NCBI RefSeq assembly: GCF_040054535.1
Contig: NC_090780.1
Span: 10,134,501 to 10,198,500 of the forward strand
Direction: 5' to 3'
Length of the DNA stretch: 64,000 bases
DNA from: Antennarius striatus
Lineage: Eukaryota > Chordata > Actinopteri > Lophiiformes > Antennariidae
Shown here piece by piece: positions 1-40,600 of this stretch (the stretch's first letter is position 1; the number at the start of each line of letters is the position of its first letter). The notes under the pieces were generated by a model. That model was not told the origin of the DNA, ran no database searches, and worked only from the letters and a program-made list of their open reading frames with translations. The translations under genes were made by a program, and so were the position numbers.

Positions 1-761
1 ACATGAAGACCAGTTCTTCGAAAGTACTAATGACAGAAACATGTGCATCACACAAGAAGCTTTTTTTCTTTTTCTTTTTTTGCTGAGCTGTAGTGGTTAC
101 AAATATTTGTTCCATTTTGTTTTACTGCGTACTTTATGTGGAATGCTGTGTAATACGTTTGCAGGTTATGCCATTATATTTCCAAATGCCATTGTCCAAA
201 TGTTTGTGTCGTTCCATTCCGGAGGCATGAATCATTCTGAGGTTCCTGTTTGCCGTGTTGGGACATGTGTGGATTTACCACCATCAGATGTTGTTAACCT
301 GTTTTCACACTACATGTCCATTCTTTGACCAGCTGTCTTGAAGTCTATGGTTGAGGTAACAATACGCCTAGAGATTAGATTTTTTTGATTAGTCCACTGA
401 TAGAGAATCAATTCAAACAGCTTTGATGAAGAATCAATGGTTTGGGTAATTTTTCAGAGCAAATGTTTGCTTGTTCCAACTTATGAGGATTTTCTACCTT
501 TTTTTCCATACTATGTAAACTGTATGTCCTTTTGGTTGTTGATCATACACATGGGTATAATGGGCTTCACTAGTATTGTTCTAAAGTTGACTAAACAATG
601 ACTGGATTCAGAGCTCAGTTCAAGTACAGTTACAAAGACCATTCCTTTACTAGTGCATGCAATCTTTTACCCTCATACCATCCCTGCATTCCATTGCAAA
701 ATCGTGAAAAATAAATGTTTTCTTATTTTTTGTACGGTTCAGTTTAGAATTAATTTTGTTC
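1..761. other. Non-coding sequence upstream of tmem51
   Basis: This AT-rich stretch shows no convincing exon. The longest open frame (41-328) has no recognisable domain and begins in a T-rich run. It is probably upstream intron or flank of tmem51, because the first coding exon of that gene starts at an acceptor site and an untranslated exon must lie further 5'. Confidence 0.4.
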
Positions 762-944
762 CAAATTGACCGTAGTGTGTGAGTGTTTGCGTGTCTGGTT
801 GTCTGTGTCCTGTGTGGCTCTGCGGTGCACTGGCGTCGCACCCGGATATTTTCCCGCCTCACGCCCTCAGTCACCTGGGATAGGCTCCAGCCCCCCGCGA
901 CTCGCCACTAAAGATGAAGCGGCTGACAATGAATGAATGAATGA
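762..944 (+). repeat. Interspersed repeat fragment with GAAT tail (LINE-tail family, copy A)
   Basis: The block contains the phrase 'gataggctccagcccccc' and ends in a GAAT/ATGA simple tail. This layout is familiar from very common teleost retroelement 3' tails (L2-like). A second copy of the same family lies in reverse orientation at 32864-33150; the two share 'ggtgcactggcgtcg' and 'gcctcacgccct'. The family name is from memory of teleost repeats; the shared sequence is seen directly. Confidence 0.6.
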
Positions 945-1071
945 AAAAGCACTGAGAACGTGGGAGCAGTACATGATTTCACAAGACTGCAATTTAGAGG
1001 GAACATTGAATCCAAACATCTGTGTATTTGTCCATCCATCCTGTAGAGACAGGGATTCACTTCCTGTCTTT

Positions 1072-1072
<1 letters not shown>

Positions 1073-1132
<60 letters not shown>
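1073..1132. repeat. (GT)n microsatellite
   Basis: Uninterrupted GT dinucleotide tract of roughly 29 units. The Cys-Val or Thr-His open frames across it are translation artefacts. Confidence 0.95.
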
Positions 1133-1134
<2 letters not shown>

Positions 1135-1906
1135 GTACAGAGAGTGTGAGGTGGGGTACTCATGTTTCTGTTGACTGCAAAGGCTATTTTTTTCATCTTA
1201 GTCTATTCCCGTTATAATCCATCTGCACAGAATGTCTGTTGTTGTTTTTTAAATTGAAAGGACAAAATAAAGGTCCACACCTGGTAATGGCTTCATGTTT
1301 CATCCTTGGACTCAGGGTGCCCTGCTTTCTCCTCTCAGTGACTACATTTAGCTTTGATAGTTACAATACATCAAAATGCTGCTAATGTTCTATATGCACC
1401 CCCCCTCAACTCCTCATTATTTATGTAGTCTTTGCCCATCCTCCAACTTCATCATTTCACCAGCCTCCGTTCCATCAGCCAAATTTAATTTAAATTAAAT
1501 TAAATCATTTCATCAGCCTCAGCAGAGTCATCAGCCGCCGCCACCTCCGGTGGAGGGATTGGCCCTCCTTCTATTTAGGGAAGATGCCATCCAGTCACTG
1601 TTTTCCTGGGTATAAGAACCAAGGGCTTCCTGACTAAGAATGGCATACAATCTGCTGGAGTTTGGATTATGGTTTAATTTTATTGCTAAGAAGCCTTGAT
1701 GGGGGTTTACACTTTCCTGAGCGCCCTTCTTGTCTTTGGTACATCTTCCTGTAGCTCTTTGTTAGCGCTGCACCATATTTCATAACATTTTTTCAAATAT
1801 ATATTTTCTTTTAACAGATGTGATGCGTATGTTTTATTAACTTTTGGAAAAGTACTCTGTCTTTACTGTACTGATGGTCCTCTCTGTTCTAGTTTGCCCT
1901 GCAGGG
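1133..1906. other. Non-coding sequence before tmem51 coding exon
   Basis: No gene is visible. Near 1488-1505 is an AT-rich TTAAA/TTAAT run. The region ends in a pyrimidine-rich stretch with acceptor-like AG sites (ttctag at about 1906-20, then cctgcag ending at 1904), just before the tmem51 start codon, so at least its 3' part is intron. Confidence 0.4.
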
Positions 1907-3369
1907 ATGTGCTCCAGTCAGGGTATGTGCTGTGAAAGCAGCCGTAACAGATCCTCCAGGTCAGAGGGTTATGGTTCAGGAGCTCACTATGCCCTGTGTG
2001 CCCTGGGAGTGGGACTCATTGCCCTGGGTATTGTCATGATTGTGTGGACTGTGATACCAATGGATGGAGAGTCCTCCAACAGCTCGTCCACAACATCAAA
2101 TAACTCCACCAGGGGGGTTGATGATGAAGAAGAGGCTCCAGAAAGTGCAAAATCTTCAACCGTTGCTATGGTACTGGTTGGAGTTGGAGTAGTCTTGTTG
2201 CTTTTATCAATTTGTCTTGGTGTGAGGAGCAAGAGACAAGCCAGCATCAGACGAAGCCAGCCAGCAGCTACAGGAGTCGCCCTCATGGATAATGTGGCAG
2301 GGCAGCAGCAAGAGCCGTGAGTCTCTGATCCGCTTTGTGATTTTCTTGGTTGCTGAACTTGCAGCACATTTAACGTGTCCCTGCTAAGCTGAGCTTCATT
2401 TCTATAGGGATTCTGTTGTGTTGTTATTATTATTGTTGCATCCTGAAACAAATCTAGTTTGTTTTTATCGCATCCATCTGCACTAATGTAATACTGAACA
2501 GTCACTCAGGGTAAAATCATTATCGTGATACATTATGAATGAAATTATGGAGAGCGAATAGGTAAGTGGCTAATATGTATTTTCTCATTATTTGACATGG
2601 TAATTCTTTGTCTTAGCTTTATTGCTGTCATGGCAATCTGTTTGTTCTGATAGTCTGACACAGTCAGTGACAACACTGGTGAATTAAAGGGAGTTCTTAG
2701 CAGCCGTACAGCTGCACACGCCCCTCAGACCTCTGCAGACACCAGAACAGACTCGAGAGAATGAATACTGGAAATTGGACTGTTTGAAACTCTGAATCAT
2801 GATATTTCTGTCTTGTTCAATGCTTTAACACCATCCCATTAACATAAGGTAATCTTTAGGTGTCTTGTTCTGTATGGTACTGTTTCACTCAGATGTGCCT
2901 CTCATGCTCTTTCTGCAGAGCTGTCGACCCAGCCACATTCAGCGTGCCAAGCTATGAGGAGGTAGTTGGCAGCGACGAGTACCCCGTCCGCCGGAGCAAC
3001 CTTCGCGATAGCACCTCCCAGCTGCCGTCCTACGAGGACATCCTAGCTGCTGTGGAAAACGAGGGGGCAGAACCCAATAACAACCCCACCCAGGACACCG
3101 TTCAACTTGATCCTGCAGCAGCTGACGCTGATGCTGCAGGGCCCCAGGCTGACCCGCCCGGCCTCGTATCGCACCCCAGTCTGCCCAGCCGTAGCGCCAG
3201 CCGGGCCAGCCGTTTACTGCGGCCGCTTCGGGTCAGGAGGATCAAATCAGACAAACTGCACCTGAAGGACTTCCGCATCCAGATCCGCAGCCCCACTCAC
3301 AATCCTGTGACCATTGAACCCATCACACCGCCTCCGCAGTATGAAAATAAGATGCCTGAATTAGAGTAA
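1907..3369 (+). CDS. tmem51: Transmembrane protein 51 (TMEM51)
   Basis: Two coding exons, 1907-2316 and 2919-3369, encode 286 residues (human is about 253). The donor gtgagt follows 2316 in phase 2 and the acceptor ctgcag precedes 2919, restoring the frame exactly. The ATG at 1907 lies 2 bases after a good acceptor, so 5'UTR exons lie upstream; an in-frame ATG at 1844 would fall in that presumed intron. The protein has two hydrophobic helices (about residues 28-51 and 83-105) separated by a Ser/Asn/acidic loop with NST-type glycosylation sites. A cytoplasmic tail follows with VPSYEEV, LPSYEDI, the basic signature RPLRVRRIKSDKLHLKDFRI and a terminal TPPPQYE, a PPxY-type WW-binding motif. These tail motifs are diagnostic of TMEM51, a membrane protein with little known function. 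Whether this is the a or b fish paralogue cannot be told. Confidence 0.95.
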
Positions 3370-5241
3370 TGTGTCTTATTTTGCCAGTTTGCCATAAAAA
3401 AAACCCATATGCGTATGATGGACTAATGTTAACACTTTCTGAACCCATTTTCTTGGTTACTATTTAGTAATTAGAGCAGGCTGTGATCTGCTGTAGGGAA
3501 GTCTTGCAGTCATGCTCCTGAAAGGAGAATATTTTCTTGTTCCCTATCACTGAAACATTTGATTGGCATATTTCTCTTTGTTTCTGTAGATATTTAATTG
3601 TGTGAAAGGATCAGCCAAGTGAGTTAATATATTGATTTGAATGTGATTAAGTCATAACAGATCATTCTCATACATTAACTTGTTGTTATTGAATATTGAC
3701 TGATCAGTTGTTTAACTGTAGATAGTAACATGTTTTTTTTTCTGAAAGGAGACAAAAGGGGAAGCAATTTTGTGGTCAATATTAACGTGGCTATAAGTAT
3801 CCTAAGGATTAGATGTAGAGCAAGGTTTTTTCAGATTTGTAAAGCAAATGCACTGGCCAAAATGTATGATGAATATGCTGTTTGAAAGCTTTTGTGACTA
3901 TATTTTTAATACTTAAACACTAGTACATGAACATGTCCAACGTGAGGTGTCAAATACACCAGGAACAACTGTCACCTGTCATAGTTCTACCAGATGTCAG
4001 CTGCTGTACATTCTAGTGTTCAGATGCTTAAACTGGGTTAAAATTCATTTTTTTTAGAAGTGACAAATAAATGTTTTTATACTTTACTCAGGATTTAAGT
4101 TTCCTTGCTTATTTTGTTGAGATCAACATGTACTCCTCAAACATCAGCCAACACATGCAGCTATGGGAAATGAAAAGGAAAAACTGAACCAAAAGCCGAT
4201 TTGTCGCCTTTGAACCACTACTGATGTCACTCAAACCCAAAATTAAACATTTTCATTCCATTTTCTGGTGATTTGTTTCAGTTCCATGCTGTTATTGTTT
4301 GGTGAGGCTGTATTTATTTTAAAAGACCCATTTTTCTTTGTTAACATCAGTTAATAAAATCTAACTGTACTTGTACGTTTTGTTCCTTTCCTATTTTTGT
4401 GATACTGCACATCATCGTCACTTTTGTTTTTTCAGCATTCATTGGATAATGTGTGGCGCCCTCCTGTGGACATATGCAAAATAGGACTAAAGAATGAATT
4501 TATATTTAATGCCTAATACATTTGTCACAGAAGTTCAAGACAGCGTGGTAGTTGAATGTTTTTTAAAACACAAATTTTGAAAGTTATGTAGATTAGTGTA
4601 AAGGTTAATGTCAGCTGAAGAGGTTTTTAATAAAACCGTGCCTACATGTAATGTACAATCATTCCGACTATAAAACTTGTTTTCCCTGACACGTTTGCTT
4701 TTGGTCTACATTGTCATGGTAACACTAGTTTAAATAATATTCTGGCTTGGGGCTTTTATTTGTGGTTTTTATTATGGGAGAACTATTAAAAATTAAAAAT
4801 ACTTTAAGTGAAAGTCACCAGCAAAGTGTAGTTAAATCCGGAAGTTATTACAAATGCATCAGTTCTGAAGCATTCATGTGGAAGTATTTTAATGGTGTAC
4901 TTAGTGGGGGTGGAGTGAATTAGACCTGCTGTGGCCTATTTACTGTTCAGTATTGTACTCTATGATTGTAAAATATTTCATAAAAATTTGTTAAGTGTCA
5001 CGTGACATCCGTTGTCAAATAAAGAAGTGAATTACAGTACATATAGACAGCCCTGGACTACCGCTGTTAGGATTTAATTTACATGTTCCAAAGGTTTCTA
5101 AAGAAAGACGCGCGTCTCGATGGAAAGGCTGAAACAGTTTAGCGCTAAAGTTTAGTTCAATTAACTCTGTTTTCTTTAGCTCCACCTCTCCTCAGTTCAG
5201 TTTTTCCTTTTTTTTCTTCCTTTTTTCCCCCCTCTTTTAAT
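3370..5241 (+). other. tmem51 3'UTR and tmem51-ski intergenic DNA
   Basis: AT-rich non-coding DNA. Candidate polyadenylation signals AATAAA occur at 4066-4071, 4353-4358 and 5018-5023; the first, about 700 bases after the stop, is a plausible 3' end of tmem51. No ORF resembles a known protein. Confidence 0.55.
4066..4071 (+). promoter_or_regulatory. tmem51: Candidate polyadenylation signal of tmem51
   Basis: AATAAA hexamer about 700 bases after the tmem51 stop. Other AATAAA copies further downstream could mark longer transcripts. Which is used cannot be decided from sequence alone. Confidence 0.45.
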
Positions 5242-5362
5242 GTGCAGCTGCCATGTAGCAGAGGGAGGAACAGCTGGCTGAGGGAAGAGCCAGCCCAGGG
5301 AGTCAGTCACATTCCTGGCTGGGATTCAATGACTGAACCAGACACAAACAAACAGAGAGAGA

Positions 5363-5526
<164 letters not shown>

Positions 5527-5908
5527 ACTCACACATTGACGGACTGGGGAGACGGACGGAGCGTACGCTAGTTTGAGCAGACCAAGCATATTTCAAGCGC
5601 GCATTAGGAGTGCGTTAAACCGCAGGAGCGCAAAAAAACAACACGGTCTCCGGTGATTGTACGTTGGATAAATCCGAGTTTTGAGTCAGGCGTTGTCGAC
5701 TTTAATTGCCTCTTGCTTACAAGAACAGCCCAGTGAATCCAGCAGCCTTCACTTTTCTGAATGGACGCGCTGGGAAGCTTCTCCGGTGACATGGAAATGC
5801 GCGTTATTGAGCGTGTGGCCGGATGCTGAGGACGCTCGATCCGACAAGTCAGTTGGAGCTTTCATTTTAAGTTTAAAACCCAAACAAACACGTTTAATCG
5901 GTTACAAC

Positions 5909-34275
<28,367 letters not shown>

Positions 34276-36515
34276 AGTTGCACAAAACTGGAGAAAAAAA
34301 AGACTCTAAAGGAGCGTAATTGAGGACTTTGTTGCACCTCCATTTAGAGTTAAAGGAACTCTGCAAAATGCAAAGTCAGTTTTGAAGTCATATATAATAT
34401 GATATAAATCATTATTATTGTGACAATATATGAATTTTATTAAATGAACTGGAAAGTAGCATGATGTCTGAGCATGTTGTAGAGTGTGAGATTTAGAGAG
34501 ACTTCTTCAGTGATGAACACATCTCACCAGTAATGTCAGAGTCCTCCGATAGACACCTGATGCTATCCAAGGATTTTATTTTGGTATAAGCTATTGTAAG
34601 ATGTGCAAATATAGCAACATAACACTACTTGAATATGAAGGGAAGAAACATGGTGCGCCTGGTGCAGATGATGAAAATCTTGGTGCCACAGTATATATTG
34701 GTACACTCAAAGGTGTCACTGCAGACCACTGAAACAAGAGACACCGGTTTACCACTATTTACTTTTAATATCAGCTTGCTTTTTATAACTGTGTAGAGGA
34801 TATACTTTTTAAGAAATATTGCTTGCGCAGCGCTGTTATTCCACAGGCAAGAAAAATCCATATACAAACATGTACGCATGTATACCAGCTTGGTTACCTT
34901 TTGTATAAACCTGAAGTATTGGAGGTTACAGGGGGGTTACCTTCAGGTCCACCTCTGTTTCATTCTTGGATATTTTATGGAAGTGTTACTTTTAATATTA
35001 TATTACAACTTTATTTGTTGTTTGAACATTGTTTTTCAGGAATGCAACCAAACCATATGATAAATAGCAATGTTTTTGCCCACGTTAGTGCAGAAAAGTC
35101 TACAAATGCCCTCGTAAAAGAAAAAAAACTTTCAATAGTTGTCTGTTTTTGTTGAAATGCGGTACTTCTGATTTTCTATTGAGTTTTGTAAAATAATTTA
35201 TATTCTTTAATAATTTGCTGCCTATCAAAAAAACAAATTTTTAGTCAGTGGTGTTAGGGCTCTTAAATCAATAAATGCTGTTTATATGAACAACATTTCT
35301 ACATATATACAAAATATGGATATATATTTTTTTACTTTAAGAAAAGGAATTGCACTTTTAAAAAAAAGGATCTTGCTTACTCGCTGTTACATTTTTCAAA
35401 ATACAAGTTAACATGAGCTTTGACTTTAGACACACTTTCCCTCGATGCCCTCTGATGTAAATACAATAATATTGTAAATAATATATTTGTTGGTATGTTT
35501 GCTTGCTCCAGACTTAAACTGATTATGAATATTATTTTTTGTTCTTACTTGAAACAAAAAAGAAACTATTTGGATCTGGAAACCTGCAATGCCATAGTTA
35601 TATCTCCGAGTATTGTTGCAATCGCAGGGCAGTTAGCAGAACAGATGGATGTTTAAACAAGGAGAATAAAAATGTCATTGGTGTAGTTGACCTAGTAGTA
35701 CATGTTCTAGGTATGACAGACCAACACAATTTTATGATTTGTCCCTATATTTTGTTTTTTGAGAAGATCTTTATTACTTATGAATTATAGAGTATATATT
35801 ACACCACAGACCAAAAACTGAAAACATGGATTTGAAATCTTTGCACCTATAGATCCCTCATAAGATAGATTAGAATCAACACTTTCTTGTGGTTTCAATC
35901 TTAGGTGCTCTCGTGTATTTTAGACAAGGAACACTTTTATGTCTTATTATGATACCCTCTTTCAGTATTTGTTGGGTACAGTGTAATAGCAATATCCATT
36001 TTTTAGCCGATGCTGTTGTGGTTTTGGTTTGGAAGTGGGGGCTCGCTTGCCTCTTGTTTCAATGTTCTCTTTTCCTTCGGAAAACTTGTATAATAACCAT
36101 TAAAATCTAAATCAATCCTACGGCATTCTGAGAAATCTCTTTTTTCCCCACAATTAAAGCAGCAGTGAACCAATTATCATTTCATTGAGCCATATGGTCT
36201 GCAAAAGTTCTTATGCTAACATGTTAAACGGAGATAATAAACAGAGAAAACATTATGCCTGTCCAACATTAGCATGTTGGCACTGTCGACCTGTGTTATA
36301 TCATGTCAGCCAGTTGATTCTTCATTTAGCTTGAATTCTTTCCCTGCTAAAATAGACCTTCAAAAACATCAAACAAGTATAAACCTAGGTACCATGCTTC
36401 ATACTTTTTTAACAAAACAACCAATTGAATCATTTAATAAGAAATGTAAAATAAAAGTATAGTTATTCTAAAGTATCACATATGCCAACTGAGTGCTCTG
36501 CTGCTTCCTTTAGGC
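34276..36515 (+). other. ski: ski 3'UTR and flank
   Basis: AT-rich region after the ski stop. Candidate AATAAA signals lie at 35270-35275, 35665-35670 and about 36235-36240. The vertebrate SKI 3'UTR is long, so any of these could be used. No other gene is apparent. Confidence 0.5.
35270..35275 (+). promoter_or_regulatory. ski: Candidate polyadenylation signal of ski
   Basis: AATAAA within 'aatcaataaatgctg', about 1 kb after the ski stop. Further copies exist downstream at 35665 and about 36235. Confidence 0.4.
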
Positions 36516-36850
36516 CAGGGGTGGGCAATTAATTTTTACAAGGGGCCACAGAAACCTGAATGGTGTCACAGGGCCACACCAATGACAACAAACTTAATTC
36601 TGATCAACTTCCAAAATGCATTAAATTAAATATTTTTGAATAGCTGGTACTGATAACTGGTAGAATAAAACAACATAATATTTTATATTAGGCTATTTTA
36701 AATTGTGGTGTTTAATTTATGTAATTTGTGTAATTTGTGTGTATGTAACTTATGATAGGCTTCACACGGGCCAGACAGGGATGTACAGAGGGCTGGATGT
36801 GTCCTGTGGGCCGGCGCTTTACCAGGCTTGCATTGGGCTGACGACGCAGG
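36516..36850 (+). mobile_element. hAT-type non-autonomous transposon relic
   Basis: It begins CAGGGGTGGGCAATTAATTT, which fits a hAT-superfamily terminal inverted repeat, followed by 'aaggggccacag', 'agggccacacc' and later 'gggccagacagggatg' and 'gggccggcgctt', phrases typical of fish hAT elements. I cannot find a matching right-hand terminal repeat, so the copy is truncated or decayed. It lies between ski and plch2. There is no coding capacity. Confidence 0.5.
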
Positions 36851-37677
36851 ACTAAACTTTGAATACGCTCACTGGAAGCTCACTAAAAGATTTACAAACC
36901 AAGGAAATCATTGGGCCCTGTGGGGTCTTAAAGTTAATTCAAGTTTCAAATGACAAAATATATGTAGGTGTTTTTGCATTTAAATATATGTATTTAATAT
37001 TAATCTATTTCTGTGCATATTCAAATACAATCTGCCTCATACTGTAGTACATAGTATATACATTTGGCTCATGTCACACAGTGCCTCTAGGGGGAAGTCA
37101 CTGCACACACTTGCAGGGTGTGTATTTCAAGCTTCCAGCCCAATAAACAGTACAGTGTTCATTACTTTAAATTAAATGAATTCTAATATCATTCTTAAAG
37201 GCAGACTAATGTTTCTGTATTCTTCAATGAATATGGCTGTGGCAAATGCAGCTAAATGAGTATTTGCACCCTTCCTGTGTTACTCTGCTTGTTCAGAGGC
37301 TTAATGGTCGCGTGAAAATCCCTCCATGAAAGCGAGGCTGAAGACTGCAGGATTACAGCTTGTAGAAGACTTAGTGAGTGACACATGTTGAGCGTTCTTT
37401 CTCTGTCTCCTCTTATCGTACAAAAAAGTAATAATATCGGAGATCTATGGCTGCTGCACAGGATTACCTCAATCAAGATGATGAAGAACAAACCCGCAGG
37501 ATGGAAATGTTGTTGCCTGATCCCAAGTGAGAAGACTTAATGCGAGACGAGGATATGCTGACACTAAATTCTGTATGAGAGAAGTTGTGGAATAAACAAA
37601 CTTTACCGAGGAGCCCAGCAGAGTGAGGGTGGAGTTGGGTTCATGTGGTGTGAAGGGGGCAGGAGAGTTGGACTCAA
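36851..37677. other. ski-plch2 intergenic / plch2 5' region
   Basis: Mostly AT-rich DNA. The part nearest plch2 (about 37250-37677) is less AT-rich and may hold its 5'UTR or promoter, but no clear TATA box or CpG cluster is seen. Confidence 0.4.
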
Positions 37678-40600
37678 ATGTACAGTTCGGGTATGAGCAG
37701 TATCACAGCAATGGCTCCTCTGTCTCCAGGGCTGGGCGGCAGCCCACCTCTGTCCTCCATGTCACCCAAGAAGACCACCTTCCAGCCTTCAGGATCTCCA
37801 ATAACAGGAAGATTCTCCCCATCACTTCCTAAGGGCTCCTCCCAACAGATGAAACAAGCATCCAGTCCCTTGAACTCTTCCACTCTGTCCATTATGACTT
37901 CTCCAAAACTCTGGCAGAAAGCATCCATCTCCAGACTGGCAGAAGAGTTTTTCTGGATCGGTGGCAGTGTGGTCGCACAACCAAAATGGAGGCTGGGGCA
38001 AATAGGTAAATTTGAAATGATTAAGTAAGAAAAAAATATGTATATATAATGTAGTATGAACTGCTTTTAAATATTCAACTGCAATATGTCAGCAGTCTGT
38101 TCATCAGGAAAACCTGCAGGCTACTGGATCCTATAGGGAGCATTTTTGAATATTTATTTGTCACTGGAAACACCAATGAGAGCCTAAAATGTTACCAATG
38201 ACAACCTCATCCATCTAAAGTTGGAATTTCAACACTACAGAATGGAGTTGCAGGGAAGCCTGTGAGTAGATAATGGGCATATGGACAGTAGACAATCCTT
38301 TGGGATTAGCTTGAATGATTGCGTCACATGTATCTGAGCTTCAGATTACAAACAATGGTCACCTGCTCTCAGTTCACAGAACAATCACAACCCTATCATG
38401 ACCTGGAAATTGCTGGAGCTACTGTTTCAGACCAACACACTGCAAACGCCTTTTGAAAGTCACAAGAAATGTCAGCCGAGGAAAGTCTCAAGTGATCCTT
38501 CTAAATCTCATAACTGAAGGATTGGCTTGTTGGACAAAGGTTATTTCAGGGTTGTATGTGTTCGTCGTCTCTTTGTTTGCCCCTTATCATTATCACATAC
38601 TGTACACGCATACTTAAGTCCTGGTGTGACGCAACCTATAATCTCATAAACAAGTGCTTTATGGTAAACCTCTACTTGCCTCAGCTGCTTCAGGGATCCT
38701 TTGCTGCTGTCATGATGTCTTCCTGCACTCAATCACAATACATGTGCAACTATTTCACATATTTTCTCAATAAAATATGTACTTTTGACAATAACACAAG
38801 TGTAGGCACCAACATGTGACATTTCACATACATTTAATACATTTAATGCGTGCTTTGTACAAGGCTGTCCCAGCGGTGCGGGTAAATAAATGGCTGGTGA
38901 TCCCTGCTCAGCTAATAGAAGGGGAAGCCACACAATGCTTAATAAATACCGTGTCCTCTTGCTGTTTTACAGTGGAGAGATGTATGTGCACCATGCAGAC
39001 TGGCACTCAGATGACCAAACTGAAAGGGAAGAAGAAAGGACTGGTTCGATTCTTCTACCTGGATGAACACAAATCGTGCATACGATGGCGGCCGTCACGG
39101 AAACACGACAGAGCCAAAAGTGAGCCATCGCCACATTTTAGTTTTCATAACTTATCAAACAGAGCAAGAGAGTAATAACTGTAACATTAGTCACCACCAA
39201 ACTAAATGACTTGTTCGAGTGAAGCTTTCACACAAGTTTGATGGTGAGTTTTTAAAGGCATTTAAATTCATGTGTGTTTTATTTGGTCTGTCTGATTCTT
39301 CTGTGTCTGTTACATCCGCTAGAGGTTATGGTTTACTGCTGTCTGCCTGTGTTTATAATAACTGGGCTATTTAAAGTGTTATTAATAAATTCATATTTTT
39401 TGTTTATTTGGAAATTATTATCTGGAATCAGATTTTAAAAAAAAAATCATTTACACATATTTTTTGCAAGATAGGGTCTCTTAGAGATGTGATGTAATGT
39501 GTTTAACTTCATGGATACAAAGCTTGGACAAAAACTATAAATCCCCCACACAAAGTCAGATCTGACTCCATATAATAGTCCAGACTGGATGATTCAGAAT
39601 GTAAAGAACAATCAGGCTCATGGATAATTCACTATTGTGAGATGAGTAATAATGATACAGGTTTATAACAAAGGTCAAACAACCGAAACTCTATTGATTC
39701 AGTCAGCTGTCATGTTTTCATGACTGACACATCTTCAGTGTTTACAGAGATCACACCATTATTGAAACATCTTTTTCCACCAATAACTATATCAGACTAA
39801 TGATAATTCCACCGAGGTAACAAATTCCTGTAGGTAGGGTTCCCTGATTATTTTATTTGCATTTACTATATTTCTTGATCCTGTTCCAGTAACTATAGAT
39901 TCCATCCACGAAGTCTGTGAGGGAAAAAGGTCGGAGATGTTCAGGCGGTATGCAGACAACCGCTTCGATCCAAACTGCTGCTTCAGTATTTACTATGGGG
40001 ATCGTGTGAAGTCCCTGGATCTGGTCTCTACAAATGCAGAAGAGGCCCGCACATGGATCACTGGGCTGAAGTATCTGATGGCCGGTATCAGTGATGAAGA
40101 CAGTCTAGCTCGGAGGCAGCGCACCCGTGACCAATATCCTTCATCTTGCTCCACTTGCACATTCACTTCATAATGACTCAATGAATACATTTGTAATGCT
40201 TTCTCTCATCACACCACTCGCCTTCAATGTGCTTTGCAACCTGTTTCTCACCCAGTGTGAGCTTGAATAGGCTGACATCTATGATTCAATTCCCTCCATC
40301 AGCTTCAAGTAAACTTTTTCATCACAACAACACAGAAGAAGTGAGCTAATGAGTATTCATAGTTTCTCCCTTAACTGCAGATTTACGTGGTTACAGCAAA
40401 CTTTTTCTGAGGCTGACAAGAATGGAGATGGTACCTTGAGCATGGGAGAGGTGCACCAGCTGCTCCACAAACTTAATGTGAATTTACCCAGGCAAAAAGT
40501 CAGGCAGATGTTTCAAGTAAGATTTAAATGGACAGAGATCAATTGTGCATGTTGTAATAGATTTACTCCGCATAAGAACAATGGACTTACCTTTGTATTT

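Noticed and set aside
867-1196. Open frames on both strands rich in Cys-Val or Thr-His
   Set aside because: They are translations of a GT/CA microsatellite. The same applies to frames at 7337-7531, 12246-12485, 25099-25550, 30092-30337, 30958-31221 and 60955-61261.
2860-2918. ATG at 2860 as start of a separate gene
   Set aside because: The stretch is the end of an intron. The frame only becomes meaningful at the acceptor before 2919, where it continues tmem51.
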